A DNA stretch of 64,000 bases from Achromobacter aloeverae (GCF_004121055.1 NZ_PYAL01000002.1:62001-126000), one strand, 5' to 3'. Counted from the first letter of the stretch, positions 16,576 through 26,094 are shown. Made by a program: numbers and translations. Notes: generated from the sequence alone by a model not told the origin.

Positions 16576-19026
16576 TTGGCAAAACGATCAAGCAACGACT
16601 CCAATAACAAGAACAGATCTGCTGTCGTGCCAGAGGCGCCTCCCGACTTCGATCCGGACGTTCCCAGCCGCGAAGCGATATTGCGCGCCCTGCGTTCCGC
16701 GGGCAGCCCGTTGTCGCCGGCCGAGCTGGCCGAGCGCATGGGCGTCGAGCGCGACTCCACCCTGGTGGGATTCGAGCGGCGGTTGGGCGCGATGGAACGC
16801 GATGGCCAATTGCTGCCGAATCGCAAGGGGGTGCTGCTGCTGGCGACCAAGCTGGATTTCGTGCCCGGGCGGGTCCTGGGGCATCGGGACGGCTTCGGTT
16901 TCCTGTTGCGCGACGATGGCGGCCCGGACATCTTCCTGTCCCCGCGCGAGATGCTCAAGGTACTGCACGGCGATCGCGTCCTGGTCAAGCCGGGCGGCGA
17001 ATACCGCGGCAAGCCGGAAGGCACCATCGTCGAGGTCATCGAGCGGCGCACCAACAAGCTGGTGGGCCGCTTTTTGCATGAGCACGGCCTGTCCATCGTG
17101 GTCCCCGAGGACCAGCGCATCAAGCACGACATCCTGATTCCGCCCGGCGACACCAATGGCGCGCAGCACGGCCAGGTGGTGTCGGTGCAGATCATGGAGC
17201 AGCCGACCCGCCATACGCAGCCGCTGGGCCGTGTCGACGAGGTACTGGGCGAGATCGACGATCCCGGCATGGAAATCGAAATTGCCGTGCGCAAGTTCGA
17301 TGTGCCCGTCGAGTTCTCGGAAGCCGCGCGCAAGCAGGCCGCGCGCCTGCCCGACGTGGTGCGCAAGAGCGACCTGAAGGACCGCGTCGACCTGCGCGAT
17401 GTGCCGCTGATCACCATCGATGGCGAGGACGCGCGCGACTTCGACGACGCCGTCTACTGCGAACCGGTGGAGCTGGGCACGGGGCAGCGCAAGCGTCCGG
17501 CCTGGCGCCTGCTGGTGGCCATCGCCGATGTCAGCCATTACGTGACGCCCAACGACGCGTTGGACGACGACGCGGTGGAGCGCGGCACCAGCGTGTATTT
17601 CCCGCGCCGGGTCATCCCCATGTTGCCGGAATCGCTGTCCAACGGATTGTGTTCGCTCAATCCCAATGTGGACCGCCTGGTGCTGGTGTGCGACATGGTC
17701 ATCCCGGCCAGCGGCGCCAAGGCCGGCACGGTCACGGCCTACCAGTTCTACAACGCCGTCATGCACTCGCATGCGCGTACGACCTACACCAACGTGTGGG
17801 CCGCGTTGCAGCAGCCCACGGGGCCGACGGCGCAGGCCATGCGCGCGGTCATGCCGCAGGTCCAGCATCTCTATGACCTGTTCCAGCTGCTGGCGCAGGC
17901 GCGCCGCAAGCGGGGGGCCATCGACTTCGATACCGTTGAAACCAAGATCGTCTGCAACGAGCTGGGACGGATCGAGCAGATCGTCGGCGTGGTGCGCAAC
18001 GACGCGCACAAGCTGATCGAGGAATGCATGTTGGCGGCCAATACCTGCGCCGCGGACTTCATGGCGCGCAGCAAGCATCCCGGCTTGTATCGCATCCACG
18101 AAGGGCCTACGCACGATCGCTTGCAGTCGCTGCGCGAATTCCTGCGCACCATGGGGCTGTCGCTTGGAGGCGGCGACGAGCCGACGGCCAAGGACTATGG
18201 CGAATTCCTCGACAGCGTGCGCGCGCGGCCGGATTATCCGCTGTTGCAGACCATGTGCCTGCGATCGATGCAGCAGGCGATGTACAGCCCCGACAATGTC
18301 GGGCACTTCGGCTTGTCCTATCCGGCCTACACGCACTTCACGTCGCCGATCCGGCGTTATCCGGACCTGCTGACGCACCGCGTGATCAAGAGCCTGCTCG
18401 TGGGCCAGCGCTATGTGCCCACGCTGGAGGACCAGCCGGTGCCGGTGGGGCGTTCGCACAAGGAGCAGGAACACGCCATCTGGGAGAAGCTGGGGCTGTT
18501 GCTGTCGGCTACCGAGCGACGCGCGGACGAAGCTTCGCGCGACGTCGAGGCCTGGCTCAAGTGCTGGTTCGTCAAGGAGCGCGTGGGCGAGGACTTCAGC
18601 GGAACGGTCACGGGCGTGGCCAGCTTCGGCATTTTCGTCACGCTGGACACCCTGCACGTGGAAGGCCTGGTGCACGTGTCCGAACTGGGCGGCGAGTACT
18701 TCCAGTTCAACGACGCACTGCACGAGCTGCGCGGCGAGCGGACCGGCATGCGCTATCGCCTGACCGACAAGGTCCAGGTGCAGGTGGCGCGTGTCGACCT
18801 GGAAGCGCGCCGCATCGAGTTTCGCCTGGTCAAGGGCACCAGCTTCGATTCCCTGCGCAAGGCGGCCGCGCGCGGGCCGGAGGAGCCGCCGCGGCGCATC
18901 AAGAAGGCGGCTGGCACCAAGCCGGCGGCGCTCAAGGGGCAGACCGCCAAGGTGCGCCGCGCCGAGGCCAAGAAAGCCAGCAAGGCGGCGGCGCGGCCAG
19001 CGTCGGCGCCGCGCAAGCGGCGCTGA
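16576..19026 (+). CDS. rnr: Ribonuclease R
   Basis: Processive 3'-5' exoribonuclease of 816 residues that degrades structured RNA and helps quality control of rRNA and tmRNA-tagged transcripts. Domain order is an N-terminal helix-turn-helix (~30-90), cold-shock OB folds (~95-240), the RNB catalytic domain (~265-600) with the metal-binding GEDARDFDDAVYC near residue 285, an S1 domain (~665-750), and a Lys/Arg/Ala-rich tail. The start is TTG (16576), giving MAKRSSNDS; no in-frame ATG precedes it closely. The rlmB gene follows, the common arrangement in beta- and gamma-proteobacteria. Confidence 0.97.
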   Translation: MAKRSSNDSNNKNRSAVVPEAPPDFDPDVPSREAILRALRSAGSPLSPAELAERMGVERDSTLVGFERRLGAMERDGQLLPNRKGVLLLATKLDFVPGRVLGHRDGFGFLLRDDGGPDIFLSPREMLKVLHGDRVLVKPGGEYRGKPEGTIVEVIERRTNKLVGRFLHEHGLSIVVPEDQRIKHDILIPPGDTNGAQHGQVVSVQIMEQPTRHTQPLGRVDEVLGEIDDPGMEIEIAVRKFDVPVEFSEAARKQAARLPDVVRKSDLKDRVDLRDVPLITIDGEDARDFDDAVYCEPVELGTGQRKRPAWRLLVAIADVSHYVTPNDALDDDAVERGTSVYFPRRVIPMLPESLSNGLCSLNPNVDRLVLVCDMVIPASGAKAGTVTAYQFYNAVMHSHARTTYTNVWAALQQPTGPTAQAMRAVMPQVQHLYDLFQLLAQARRKRGAIDFDTVETKIVCNELGRIEQIVGVVRNDAHKLIEECMLAANTCAADFMARSKHPGLYRIHEGPTHDRLQSLREFLRTMGLSLGGGDEPTAKDYGEFLDSVRARPDYPLLQTMCLRSMQQAMYSPDNVGHFGLSYPAYTHFTSPIRRYPDLLTHRVIKSLLVGQRYVPTLEDQPVPVGRSHKEQEHAIWEKLGLLLSATERRADEASRDVEAWLKCWFVKERVGEDFSGTVTGVASFGIFVTLDTLHVEGLVHVSELGGEYFQFNDALHELRGERTGMRYRLTDKVQVQVARVDLEARRIEFRLVKGTSFDSLRKAAARGPEEPPRRIKKAAGTKPAALKGQTAKVRRAEAKKASKAAARPASAPRKRR

Positions 19027-19105
19027 GGTCGGCCGTGGACGGGCTGGGGATGGACGTTCGTCCTGGCCTGCCCGCCGACCGCGCTCAAGCTGGTCGTCGT
19101 CCAAT

Positions 19106-19131
19106 GATGAATAATGCGGATGAATAATGCG
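19106..19131. repeat. 13-bp perfect tandem duplication
   Basis: GATGAATAATGCG occurs twice head to tail, in the rnr-rlmB gap, immediately before and overlapping the start of a palindrome. It looks like a recent slippage product. Confidence 0.85.
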
Positions 19132-19155
19132 TTCCCCGCCAGGCGGGGAACGCAT
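19127..19155. repeat. 14-bp-arm perfect inverted repeat between rnr and rlmB
   Basis: ATGCGTTCCCCGCC is separated by one base from its exact reverse complement. In RNA it would form a stable hairpin with a small CCAGG-type loop. No T-run follows, so it is more likely an RNA-processing or stabilising hairpin than an intrinsic terminator. Confidence 0.8.
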
Positions 19156-19265
19156 GCAACACGGGATTTCCCGTCCGGCCGCCGCAGGCATCGCTACGCC
19201 TTGCGAGCCGGCAGGCGGCGCAAGCCGCGCGGCGTCGGGAACAGCTTTTTTTTGAGAGGTTCAAT

Positions 19266-20027
19266 ATGGCGTCAACCCAGGTTCTCGCGGGGTTTCACGC
19301 AGTGGTGGCGCGGCTGCGCCACGCGCCGGATTCCATCAAGGATATCTATGTCGAAGCCAATCGGCGCGACAAACGGATGACGGCCCTGATCGAGCAGGCC
19401 GCTCATGCGGGGTGCAAGGTGCATCCGGTGGCGGCGGACAGGCTGGAGGGCCTGGCGCGCGGCACGCGCCATCAGGGCGTGGTGGCGTTGGCCGAGCCGC
19501 GCCAACTGGCGGTTGATGTGGACGAGGTGCTGGACGTGATCGAGGGGCCGGCGCTGCTGCTGATCCTCGACGGCGTGACCGATCCGCACAATCTCGGCGC
19601 CTGCTTGCGTACCGCCGATGCCGCCGGCGTCCATGCTGTGATCGCGCCGCGCGACCGCGCGGTGGGCCTGAATACGACCGTGCAGCGCGTGGCCTGCGGC
19701 GCCGCCGACACCGTGCCTTACCTGATGGTCACGAACCTGGCGCGCACCATGCGCAGCCTGAAGGACCGGGGCGTCTGGCTGGTTGGGACCGACGACCAGG
19801 CCAGCGAGCCCATGCATGCCGTCGATGCCCGGCAGTCCATGGCCTGGGTCATGGGCGCCGAAGGCGAGGGGATGCGTCGCCTGACCCGCGAGACCTGCGA
19901 CCAGCTGGTGCACATTCCCATGCTGGGGTCCGTGGAGAGCTTGAACGTCAGCGTGGCAAGCGCCGTATGCCTTTATGAGTCGGTGCGGCAGCGCGGGACG
20001 GGCCAGGCGGGCGGCAGGCCGGGATAA
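19266..20027 (+). CDS. rlmB: 23S rRNA (guanosine-2'-O-)-methyltransferase RlmB
   Basis: SPOUT-class methyltransferase of 253 residues that 2'-O-methylates G2251 in the peptidyl-transferase P loop of 23S rRNA. The N-terminal substrate-binding domain starts [14 protein letters not shown]. The knotted catalytic domain has the family motifs [32 protein letters not shown] and [19 protein letters not shown]. It follows rnr by 240 bases, a gap that holds a palindrome and a duplication. The ATG follows a TTGAGAGG site. Confidence 0.97.
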   Translation: MASTQVLAGFHAVVARLRHAPDSIKDIYVEANRRDKRMTALIEQAAHAGCKVHPVAADRLEGLARGTRHQGVVALAEPRQLAVDVDEVLDVIEGPALLLILDGVTDPHNLGACLRTADAAGVHAVIAPRDRAVGLNTTVQRVACGAADTVPYLMVTNLARTMRSLKDRGVWLVGTDDQASEPMHAVDARQSMAWVMGAEGEGMRRLTRETCDQLVHIPMLGSVESLNVSVASAVCLYESVRQRGTGQAGGRPG

Positions 20028-20083
20028 GAAGCGGCCAGCATCCTCCTGGGGTCGATCCGCTGACATAACAACAGGCGAGCAGC

Positions 20084-22123
20084 ATGCAGGAATCCTGGTT
20101 TGTCCGTCTCATGCGGCGCATCAATGCGCTGCGTCTGTTTTTCATGGTGGCGATTTCGATCTGGGTGTCCGTGCAGGGCGGCCGGCCATGGAATTCTTTC
20201 AGCGACGCCGTGTTCTGCGGATTGGCGGCGCTGACCGCCTGGGCCGGATTGCGGCCTGCCGCGCCGCCCTGGCTGCGCCGGCTTGCGCTGGCCTCCAACC
20301 TGGCGGTCACGGTGTTCACGATCGTCGACGGCGCGGCGCTGTTGCTGTCGCCGGACGCCGCGGCGGGGATCGTATCGCGGTCAGGGATGATCTTCGTGGT
20401 CGTGTCAGGCGTGCTGGGGCCGTTCAATGCCTGGGCGTTGCGGCGGACAGCGGCAGCCCGCTCGAAGGAGCGCGCGGCGGCGGAGCCGAGTGTGGCGGGC
20501 GGGATGTCGACGGTACCGGCGGCATTCACTACATCGCCGCCATCCACGACACCCACGACACCCACGACACCCACGGCGCCCGTCGCGTCCACGCGATCGC
20601 GACGCGGCAACTATTTCCTGCGCCACTGGCGTGGCCAGCTGCCGCTGTGGTTGACCTTCTGGATCAACGGCTTCGTGTTCGGCCTGGTGTTCCTGTTCGC
20701 CCACGGCTATTTGGCCCTGAGCCTGAAGGGACAGGCCTCCCTGCAACTGCTGTCGCTGGAAAGCGTAGCCGCGCTGGCGCTGGCCCTGCTCGGATTGGCC
20801 TGGTGGGCCGTGGGGCTGTGGCGTTGTGCCGATGTCCGGCTCGCGGGTGGCCGGGCCAGGAAACGATCGGTCGCGGTGCAGGTCATGCTGGTGTGCCTTG
20901 CCTGGGTCATGCTCGAACTCGCGACCACCGCGCCGTTGGGGCCGGTCAAGGACCTGGCGATGCTGGCCATCGGCAAGGACGTGCTGGGCGGCGACCTCGA
21001 AGTCAAGGCGTCGCCGGACGGCAAGTCGGTGATCCTCGTGGGTTTCCTGCACCTGGGCGCGGCGGACCGCGTGCGCCAGGCGCTGGACGCGGCGCCCCAG
21101 GCCAGGACCTTGGTCCTGAGCTCGCCGGGCGGACGGCTGCAGGAAGGCGAGTTGCTCGCCAACCTGGTGCGGGCGCGGCAGCTCGACACCTATGTCGACG
21201 AGTATTGCGCCAGCGCGTGCACCTATGCCTTCCTGGCTGGCCGGGAGCGGGCAGCCACGCCCAATGCGCGCATCGGATTCCATCGCCCGTACTCGCCTTT
21301 CGGCGGCAAGACCATCGATTTCCTCGCCAGCGAGGACATGATGGATCGTTACCGCGTAGCGGGCCTGCCCGATTGGTTCATCAAGCGCGTCGCCGATACC
21401 CCCAGCACATCGGTCTGGTATCCGACCGGGCAGCAACTGGCCGACGCCAGGGTGGTGACCCGCGTGTCGCTGGGCGGCGAGTCCAGTCGCCTGGCCTTCT
21501 ACAAGAGCCGCGACGACCTGTTGCAAGCCGTGCGGCGCGAATCCATCTTCGCGGCCTACGAGCGGCGCTTTCCCGGCACCATCGACAAGGCGGTGGACCA
21601 GGGATGGGCCGTGCAGCAGCGCGGCGGCAATGACGGGGAAATCATGACGGCGATGCGGGGCGTGGTGGCGGGCACCTTGCCCGCCTTGCTGCGCGCAAGC
21701 GATACGCCGGGCCTGGAACGCTTCGGCCGACTGGTGCTGACGGAGCTGAACGCGGCGCGCGCGGTCAGCCCGCAGGCCTGCCTCCAGGTGTCGGAAGGCA
21801 CGCTGGACATTACCCGGACGCTGCCGCCGGCCGTCATGGCCGAAGAGGTGGCGGTGGTAACGCAGCTGCTGGCCGCGCCGCCGACCACCGCGCCGCCGCC
21901 CTCGGCCAGGAAGGCGTCCGAGGCCTTGAAGGCCGTCGTGGGCGCCATGCCGCCGCATTTGCGCGATGCGCTGACCGACGAGCAGGCTGCCCCGCCGTCG
22001 TCCGCGGATGACCGGGCCAGCTTGCGTTGCGACGCCAATATCGTTTTCTACGAGACCTTGCTCAGGCAGCCCGCCGCGACGCGGGCCCTGGCGCTGCAGG
22101 CGATGTTCCGCACCGGTAACTGA
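20084..22123 (+). CDS. Multi-pass membrane protein with a ClpP-like (COG3904-type) domain
   Basis: A 679-residue protein. Two or three hydrophobic segments lie in the first 125 residues. A Thr/Pro-rich linker (~145-170) and further membrane segments (~185-310) follow. A soluble domain of ClpP/crotonase type then carries LSSPGGRLQEG (~345) and EYCASACTYAFLAG (~370), where the Ser between the two Cys sits at the usual nucleophile position, and then ARIGFHRPYSPFGG. A helical C-terminal part follows with a second Pro/Ala-rich linker. Related ClpP-like proteins are predicted periplasmic or membrane proteases. The substrate and function are unknown. It lies 56 bases after rlmB. Confidence 0.75.
   Translation: MQESWFVRLMRRINALRLFFMVAISIWVSVQGGRPWNSFSDAVFCGLAALTAWAGLRPAAPPWLRRLALASNLAVTVFTIVDGAALLLSPDAAAGIVSRSGMIFVVVSGVLGPFNAWALRRTAAARSKERAAAEPSVAGGMSTVPAAFTTSPPSTTPTTPTTPTAPVASTRSRRGNYFLRHWRGQLPLWLTFWINGFVFGLVFLFAHGYLALSLKGQASLQLLSLESVAALALALLGLAWWAVGLWRCADVRLAGGRARKRSVAVQVMLVCLAWVMLELATTAPLGPVKDLAMLAIGKDVLGGDLEVKASPDGKSVILVGFLHLGAADRVRQALDAAPQARTLVLSSPGGRLQEGELLANLVRARQLDTYVDEYCASACTYAFLAGRERAATPNARIGFHRPYSPFGGKTIDFLASEDMMDRYRVAGLPDWFIKRVADTPSTSVWYPTGQQLADARVVTRVSLGGESSRLAFYKSRDDLLQAVRRESIFAAYERRFPGTIDKAVDQGWAVQQRGGNDGEIMTAMRGVVAGTLPALLRASDTPGLERFGRLVLTELNAARAVSPQACLQVSEGTLDITRTLPPAVMAEEVAVVTQLLAAPPTTAPPPSARKASEALKAVVGAMPPHLRDALTDEQAAPPSSADDRASLRCDANIVFYETLLRQPAATRALALQAMFRTGN
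20544..20579. repeat. Coding 9-bp tandem repeat (Thr-Thr-Pro linker)
   Basis: Three perfect CCACGACAC units and a degenerate fourth encode the TTP-rich linker of the membrane ClpP-like protein. A 9-base unit keeps the reading frame whatever the copy number. Confidence 0.8.
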
Positions 22124-22315
22124 GCCGTAGGGCCGGCTTCCGGCGCCCGGGCGTGGAGGCGGAGACGACGCGCAGGCGACGACGAGGCGGCGTCGGCGGT
22201 AGAATGCCTGGTCCTTCCCGGATGGCGCGGCGTTCCCGCGACGTCCTTGCCGCGGTCTTCGCCCCCCGCGGCTATCGTCTCCGTGGCGATCACCTTGCGG
22301 CTTCATACACGCACC

Positions 22316-23560
22316 ATGAAAAAGAACGGCTTCACCACTTCCATCCTGCATTCCGATCGACGCAGCCCCATCGAGCACGGCGCCGTGCACAAACCCATGC
22401 ACACCGCATCGGAATATGGGTACGAGGATGCGCGTGAATTGGCGGCGGTGTTCCAGGGCAAGGCGGGTTTCACGTACGCGCGCCAGGGCACGCCAACGAC
22501 CACCGCGCTCGAAGCCAAGATCACCGGCATGGAAGGGGGGGTGTCTTCCGTCAGCTTCGCCACCGGCATGGCCGCGTTGTCGGCGATTTTCGGCACCTTG
22601 CTGCGCGCCGGCGACCACCTGGTTTCGAGCCAGTTCATCTTCGGCAATACGACCAGCCTGCTTGGCACCATGGCCGCGCTGGGCGTGGAAGTGACCTTCG
22701 TCGACGCCACCGACGCCGAGCAGGTGCGCGCCGCGCTGCGACCCAACACACGCATGGTGTTTGTCGAGACCGTTGCGAATCCGGGGACCCAGGTCGCGGA
22801 CCTGCGCGGCATCGGCGCGCTGTGCAAGCAGCACAACCTGGTCTATGTCATCGACAACACCTTGACGTCGCCCTGGATGTTCCGAGGCATCGACGTCGGC
22901 GCCGCCCTGGTGATGAATTCGCTGTCGAAGTACATCGGCGGCCATGGCCATGCGCTGGGCGGCTCGGTGACGGACACGGGCTTGTACGATTGGTCCGGTT
23001 ACGCCGCCATCCACGACGCGTACAAGAAGGGTCCGCCGACCGGCTGGGGCTTGCTGCAGATCAAGAAGAAAGGCCTGCGCGACATGGGCGGGACGCTGGC
23101 GGCCGAACCGGCCCACCGTATCGCTGTCGGCGCGGAAACGCTGGCGCTGCGCATGCGCCAGCATTGCAACAACGCGCTGGCGTTGGCGCGCTTCCTGCAG
23201 GGCCATGATGGCGTTTCCAAGGTTTATTACCCTGGCCTGGAGGGGCATCCCCAGCACGAGCGCGCCAAGGACCTGTTCGGTGGCCGCTATGGCGCCTTGA
23301 TGGGCGTGGAACTGGTCGACGGCATCGACTGTTTCGAATTCCTGAACCGTCTGGAAGTGGTGATCCTGGCCACCCACCTGGGCGATACGCGCACCCTGGC
23401 GTTGCCGGCGGCTCACACCATCTATTACGAAATGGGTCCGGCCCGCCGTGCGCAAATGGGCATTGCCGACAGCTTCTTGCGGATCTCCGTCGGCATCGAG
23501 GACGAGGCCGACCTGCTGGGCGATTTCGACCAGGCATTGCACGCCTGCCTGAAGGCCTGA
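22316..23560 (+). CDS. Cys/Met metabolism PLP-dependent enzyme (cystathionine gamma-synthase family)
   Basis: A 414-residue fold-type I PLP enzyme. The cofactor lysine is K205 in NSLSKYIGGHGHALGG; EYGYEDARE and FTYARQGTPTTTALE near the N-terminus and IDNTLTSPWMFRG are family signatures. It could be O-acyl-homoserine sulfhydrylase, cystathionine gamma-synthase or a gamma-lyase; the sequence alone does not decide. The ATG at 22316 directly begins the conserved region. No met or cys genes or riboswitch-like leader are adjacent. Confidence 0.88.
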   Translation: MKKNGFTTSILHSDRRSPIEHGAVHKPMHTASEYGYEDARELAAVFQGKAGFTYARQGTPTTTALEAKITGMEGGVSSVSFATGMAALSAIFGTLLRAGDHLVSSQFIFGNTTSLLGTMAALGVEVTFVDATDAEQVRAALRPNTRMVFVETVANPGTQVADLRGIGALCKQHNLVYVIDNTLTSPWMFRGIDVGAALVMNSLSKYIGGHGHALGGSVTDTGLYDWSGYAAIHDAYKKGPPTGWGLLQIKKKGLRDMGGTLAAEPAHRIAVGAETLALRMRQHCNNALALARFLQGHDGVSKVYYPGLEGHPQHERAKDLFGGRYGALMGVELVDGIDCFEFLNRLEVVILATHLGDTRTLALPAAHTIYYEMGPARRAQMGIADSFLRISVGIEDEADLLGDFDQALHACLKA

Positions 23561-23921
23561 GACGCAGGCGAGCGACCTCGATTCGGCCGTCCGCCATGGC
23601 GTGGGCGGGCCGCAGGTAATCACTTGTATGTATTAGGCACAAGGATGGCGCAACGTCAATCGATAGCCAGGAAAACCTAGTAACGGCGCGGCTTTGAGAG
23701 GGTTTCACCCTTGACAGCCCATGCGCGGCGAGGCCTAATACGCCTCTACGTCGCCGGCGCTCCCCCGCGGTTTGATCAGCGCTTGCAGGCTGGGCGGCGT
23801 GGCACTGAATGTAGTGGTTTGCAGTGCAAACGCGCTTGAAGAACCCGTTCGAATGTTTTGCCGGCCGCATTGCCAGCCGCAGGCCGGTGGACTTCTATTT
23901 TCCTGTGAGGGGTAGAACTGA
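23561..23921. promoter_or_regulatory. Upstream region of the HU gene with candidate promoter
   Basis: A 361-base gene-free stretch. TTGACA (23711-23716) and TAATAC (23736-23741) form a candidate promoter; the 19-base spacer is longer than ideal. AGGGTTTCACCCT immediately before TTGACA is a small dyad. The rest shows no gene, and no clear terminator follows the PLP enzyme. Confidence 0.45.
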
Positions 23922-24194
23922 ATGAATAAAACTGAGCTCATCGACCACATCGCCGGCAAGGCCGACATTTCGAAGGCCGCCGCTGGTCGTGCCCTGGACG
24001 CGCTGATCGGCGCCGTGAAGGGTACGCTGAAGAAGGGTGGCACGGTCACGCTGGTGGGTTTCGGCACGTTTGCCGTCACCACGCGCGCCGCTCGCACGGG
24101 CCGCAACCCGCGCACGGGCGAAGCGATCAAGATCAAGAAGGGCAAGGTGCCGAAGTTCCGTCCGGGCAAGGCCCTGAAGGACGCGGTGAACTGA
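23922..24194 (+). CDS. hupB: DNA-binding protein HU (beta type)
   Basis: A 90-residue histone-like protein that bends and compacts DNA as a dimer. It has the full HU/IHF fold: [33 protein letters not shown] forming the beta-arm with its Asn-Pro tip, and [19 protein letters not shown] at the end. The Lys pattern fits HU rather than IHF. GTGAGGGG lies upstream of the ATG. It is a single-gene unit with its own intrinsic terminator. Confidence 0.97.
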   Translation: MNKTELIDHIAGKADISKAAAGRALDALIGAVKGTLKKGGTVTLVGFGTFAVTTRAARTGRNPRTGEAIKIKKGKVPKFRPGKALKDAVN

Positions 24195-24227
24195 GTCCTC
24201 TGAAGGGCGCCGTTATGAAAACGGCAC

Positions 24228-24263
24228 AATGGCGAGCACTTGGATGCTCGCCATTTTCTTTTG
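24228..24263 (+). terminator. Intrinsic terminator of the HU gene
   Basis: An 11-bp perfect stem AATGGCGAGCA / TGCTCGCCATT with a 6-base loop is followed by TTCTTTT, 34 bases after the HU stop codon. Confidence 0.92.
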
Positions 24264-24288
24264 TACGGCGGTATCTGCCGCAGCGCGT

Positions 24289-24317
24289 TTGCAGCGAATT
24301 GCGCCGGCAGATATAAT
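24289..24317 (+). promoter_or_regulatory. Promoter of tRNA-Val
   Basis: TTGCAG, 17 bases, then a perfect TATAAT at 24312-24317, about 120 bases before the tRNA. The -35 element resembles the TTGCAC of tRNA-Leu copy 1. Confidence 0.75.
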
Positions 24318-24435
24318 CCGTTCCTTCTTGCTCGGTTTGTCGCTTGATCCCAAGCGTAAGTCGAGATCAAGGCGTGGCTACCCGCGCAATTGTGCAGCAA
24401 TGCAAGCAGCATCGCATTGCGTCCCGCACAACCCC

Positions 24436-24511
24436 GGGTGCTTAGCTCAGTTGGTAGAGCGGCGCCCTTACAAGGCGTAGGTCACAGGTTCGACCCCTGT
24501 AGCACCCACCA
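24436..24511 (+). tRNA. tRNA-Val(UAC)
   Basis: A 76-base cloverleaf including an encoded CCA. The acceptor stem is GGGTGCT/AGCACCC, the anticodon stem GCGCC/GGCGT encloses CTTACAA, and the anticodon TAC is at 24469-24471. It borders a lower-GC block on its 3' side. Confidence 0.97.
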
Positions 24512-24651
24512 CACCTGTTTCATTAGGCGTTTATTGCCCGGCGTATGCTGGGCCGCATGGCGTCTTCATCCGAAGAAAGGCGCTCGGCCTGAAACGAGTG
24601 ACGTCGCACTTGGCCCTATTTCGCGGCGCGCATGTGAGTGGGCTGGTTGAA

Positions 24652-25347
24652 TCAGCGCTTGAGAAATGCCTTGCCTACTCGTTCCGAGACGCTGAGTCGG
24701 CGCGCCAGGAATGCAGCCATTCTGCTTTGGACGGACTCGGCAATGCTCTTGGGGGCCGTTTGCAACGACCCGGAATCAAAAGGCGGGTGTGGGTCATATT
24801 CCATCTGCAACTGGATCTCCTGGGCGAGATCGGCGCCGAAGAGATCCGCCGCTACCGTGAGAGCGAAGTCGATCCCCGACGTCACGCCCGCCCCCGTCAC
24901 TACGTTCCGATCACGTACTACGCGGCCATGCGTTGGGTGTGCGCCCAGCACGGCTAATTGATCGATTGAAGACCAATGGCTGGTCGCCCGGTAGCCGCGT
25001 AATAGGCCAGCGGCACCCAAGATCAAGGAGCCGGTACATACGGAAGTCACAAGCCTGCAGCCAGTTGCGACGCGTTGCAGGAAGCCCAGCACCGTGGCGT
25101 CTTCCATCATTTCGACTTGCCCCGGGCCTCCTGGCACACAAATCAGGTCCAGCCGCGGGCAGTCATCGAAGGTTGTGCTTGGCAAAATACGCAGTCCACG
25201 ATCCGATGAGACCGGCTCCAGGTTTTTCCAAAGGAAGTGCAGTCGTGCACCGGGCATGCGTCCGAAAACTTCCGCCGGCCCCGTGAGATCCAGTTGGGTG
25301 AGCCTGGGAAAGAGCAACAGACCGATATTGAATGCGCTGTGGTGCAT
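24652..25347 (-). CDS. DJ-1/PfpI family protein, isonitrile-hydratase-like
   Basis: A 231-residue DJ-1 superfamily protein. The nucleophile is C104 in TSVCTGSLILGAAGLL. The N-terminal FPRLTQLDLTGPAEVFGR and central VPGGPGQ match the isonitrile hydratase (InhA) branch, which adds water to isonitriles to give N-formamides; related proteins with an extra AraC domain are regulators, but none is present here. GGAGGA precedes the start. GC content is visibly below that of flanking genes, suggesting acquisition. The enzyme activity is inferred only from family resemblance. Confidence 0.75.
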   Translation of the reverse strand: MHHSAFNIGLLLFPRLTQLDLTGPAEVFGRMPGARLHFLWKNLEPVSSDRGLRILPSTTFDDCPRLDLICVPGGPGQVEMMEDATVLGFLQRVATGCRLVTSVCTGSLILGAAGLLRGYRATSHWSSIDQLAVLGAHPTHGRVVRDRNVVTGAGVTSGIDFALTVAADLFGADLAQEIQLQMEYDPHPPFDSGSLQTAPKSIAESVQSRMAAFLARRLSVSERVGKAFLKR

Positions 25348-25467
25348 GGCATGTCCTCCGGGGGCAATGGCACTAATCGTATCGTAAGCATGGCAAAAGC
25401 CGCTCGCCTGCATGTCCACCCGGGCAGCGGGTGCTCGGGGGCGGGGAGGATCCTTGATGCGCGCCAG

Positions 25468-26076
25468 TCAACGGTCCTCTATCGCCGACCGTGGTGACGG
25501 CGGGAAAATGGTCAGCCTGGGCCATCGTTCGCGAAATTGCTTGGAGCGCACACGTTCGAGATATGTCGCAGCGCTGGCCCGGCAAGTATTGTGGCGGACT
25601 TGCAGTTCGAACAAGTCATTCAGGCCGTATGGCGCGACCACCTTCACTACATCGTGACTTGTCAGGTATACACCGACGCAGGTGGCGAACTCCGGCCATG
25701 TCGCCAAACCGCCTTCCAATGAATCCACTGGCGGCACCGCGTGGCCAGCGTCGTCCACGAGCCATTCATGCACCTTGGCCTGGTTCGTGACTTCCCATGC
25801 GAGTGCGGGATTCAGTACTGACAACTGCCGTTGCAGTTCCCTATCCAGGTATGCAGCCGCGTCTGGCGCAAAGTACGCAACGTCCACATCCTGAACGTGA
25901 GAAGGCTCCCGAAAGCCGTGCAGGGAGTCCCATACCAAGGACCGGATGACTCCGGCGCCTATGCACCATGACGCCAAGCCCAGCGAGCGGACCGCGCGCA
26001 GGGCGTCCATCAATTGTCTTGATGCTTCAACGAGGCCGCGCAGCCTTTCTTCATAGTCCACGTGAACGTTCGCCAC
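25468..26076 (-). CDS. Nucleotidyltransferase family protein (DUF925/COG3575 type)
   Basis: A 202-residue protein with the compact nucleotidyltransferase-like fold of COG3575: a helical N-terminus, CIGAGVIRSLVWD with the glycine motif, VQDVDVAYFAPD with the paired acidic residues, and a C-terminal APYGLNDLFELQVRHN. The start is GTG at 26074-26076 with no strong ribosome-binding site. The Fic gene begins divergently 18 bases away, so both share one control region. The biochemical role of the family is not established; being beside a nucleotide-transferring Fic enzyme is notable. Confidence 0.7.
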   Translation of the reverse strand: MANVHVDYEERLRGLVEASRQLMDALRAVRSLGLASWCIGAGVIRSLVWDSLHGFREPSHVQDVDVAYFAPDAAAYLDRELQRQLSVLNPALAWEVTNQAKVHEWLVDDAGHAVPPVDSLEGGLATWPEFATCVGVYLTSHDVVKVVAPYGLNDLFELQVRHNTCRASAATYLERVRSKQFRERWPRLTIFPPSPRSAIEDR

Positions 26077-26094
26077 GCTTGTTCCTTCGACACG

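Noticed and set aside
22124-22315. SAM or other riboswitch before the Cys/Met PLP enzyme
   Set aside because: The leader is short and GC-rich, with no recognisable aptamer core or terminator-antiterminator pair.
20405-23623. Minus-strand open frame of more than 1000 codons
   Set aside because: It runs antisense to two well-supported genes (the ClpP-like protein and the PLP enzyme); its product is Arg/Gly/His-rich with no domain. It is a by-product of high GC at third positions.
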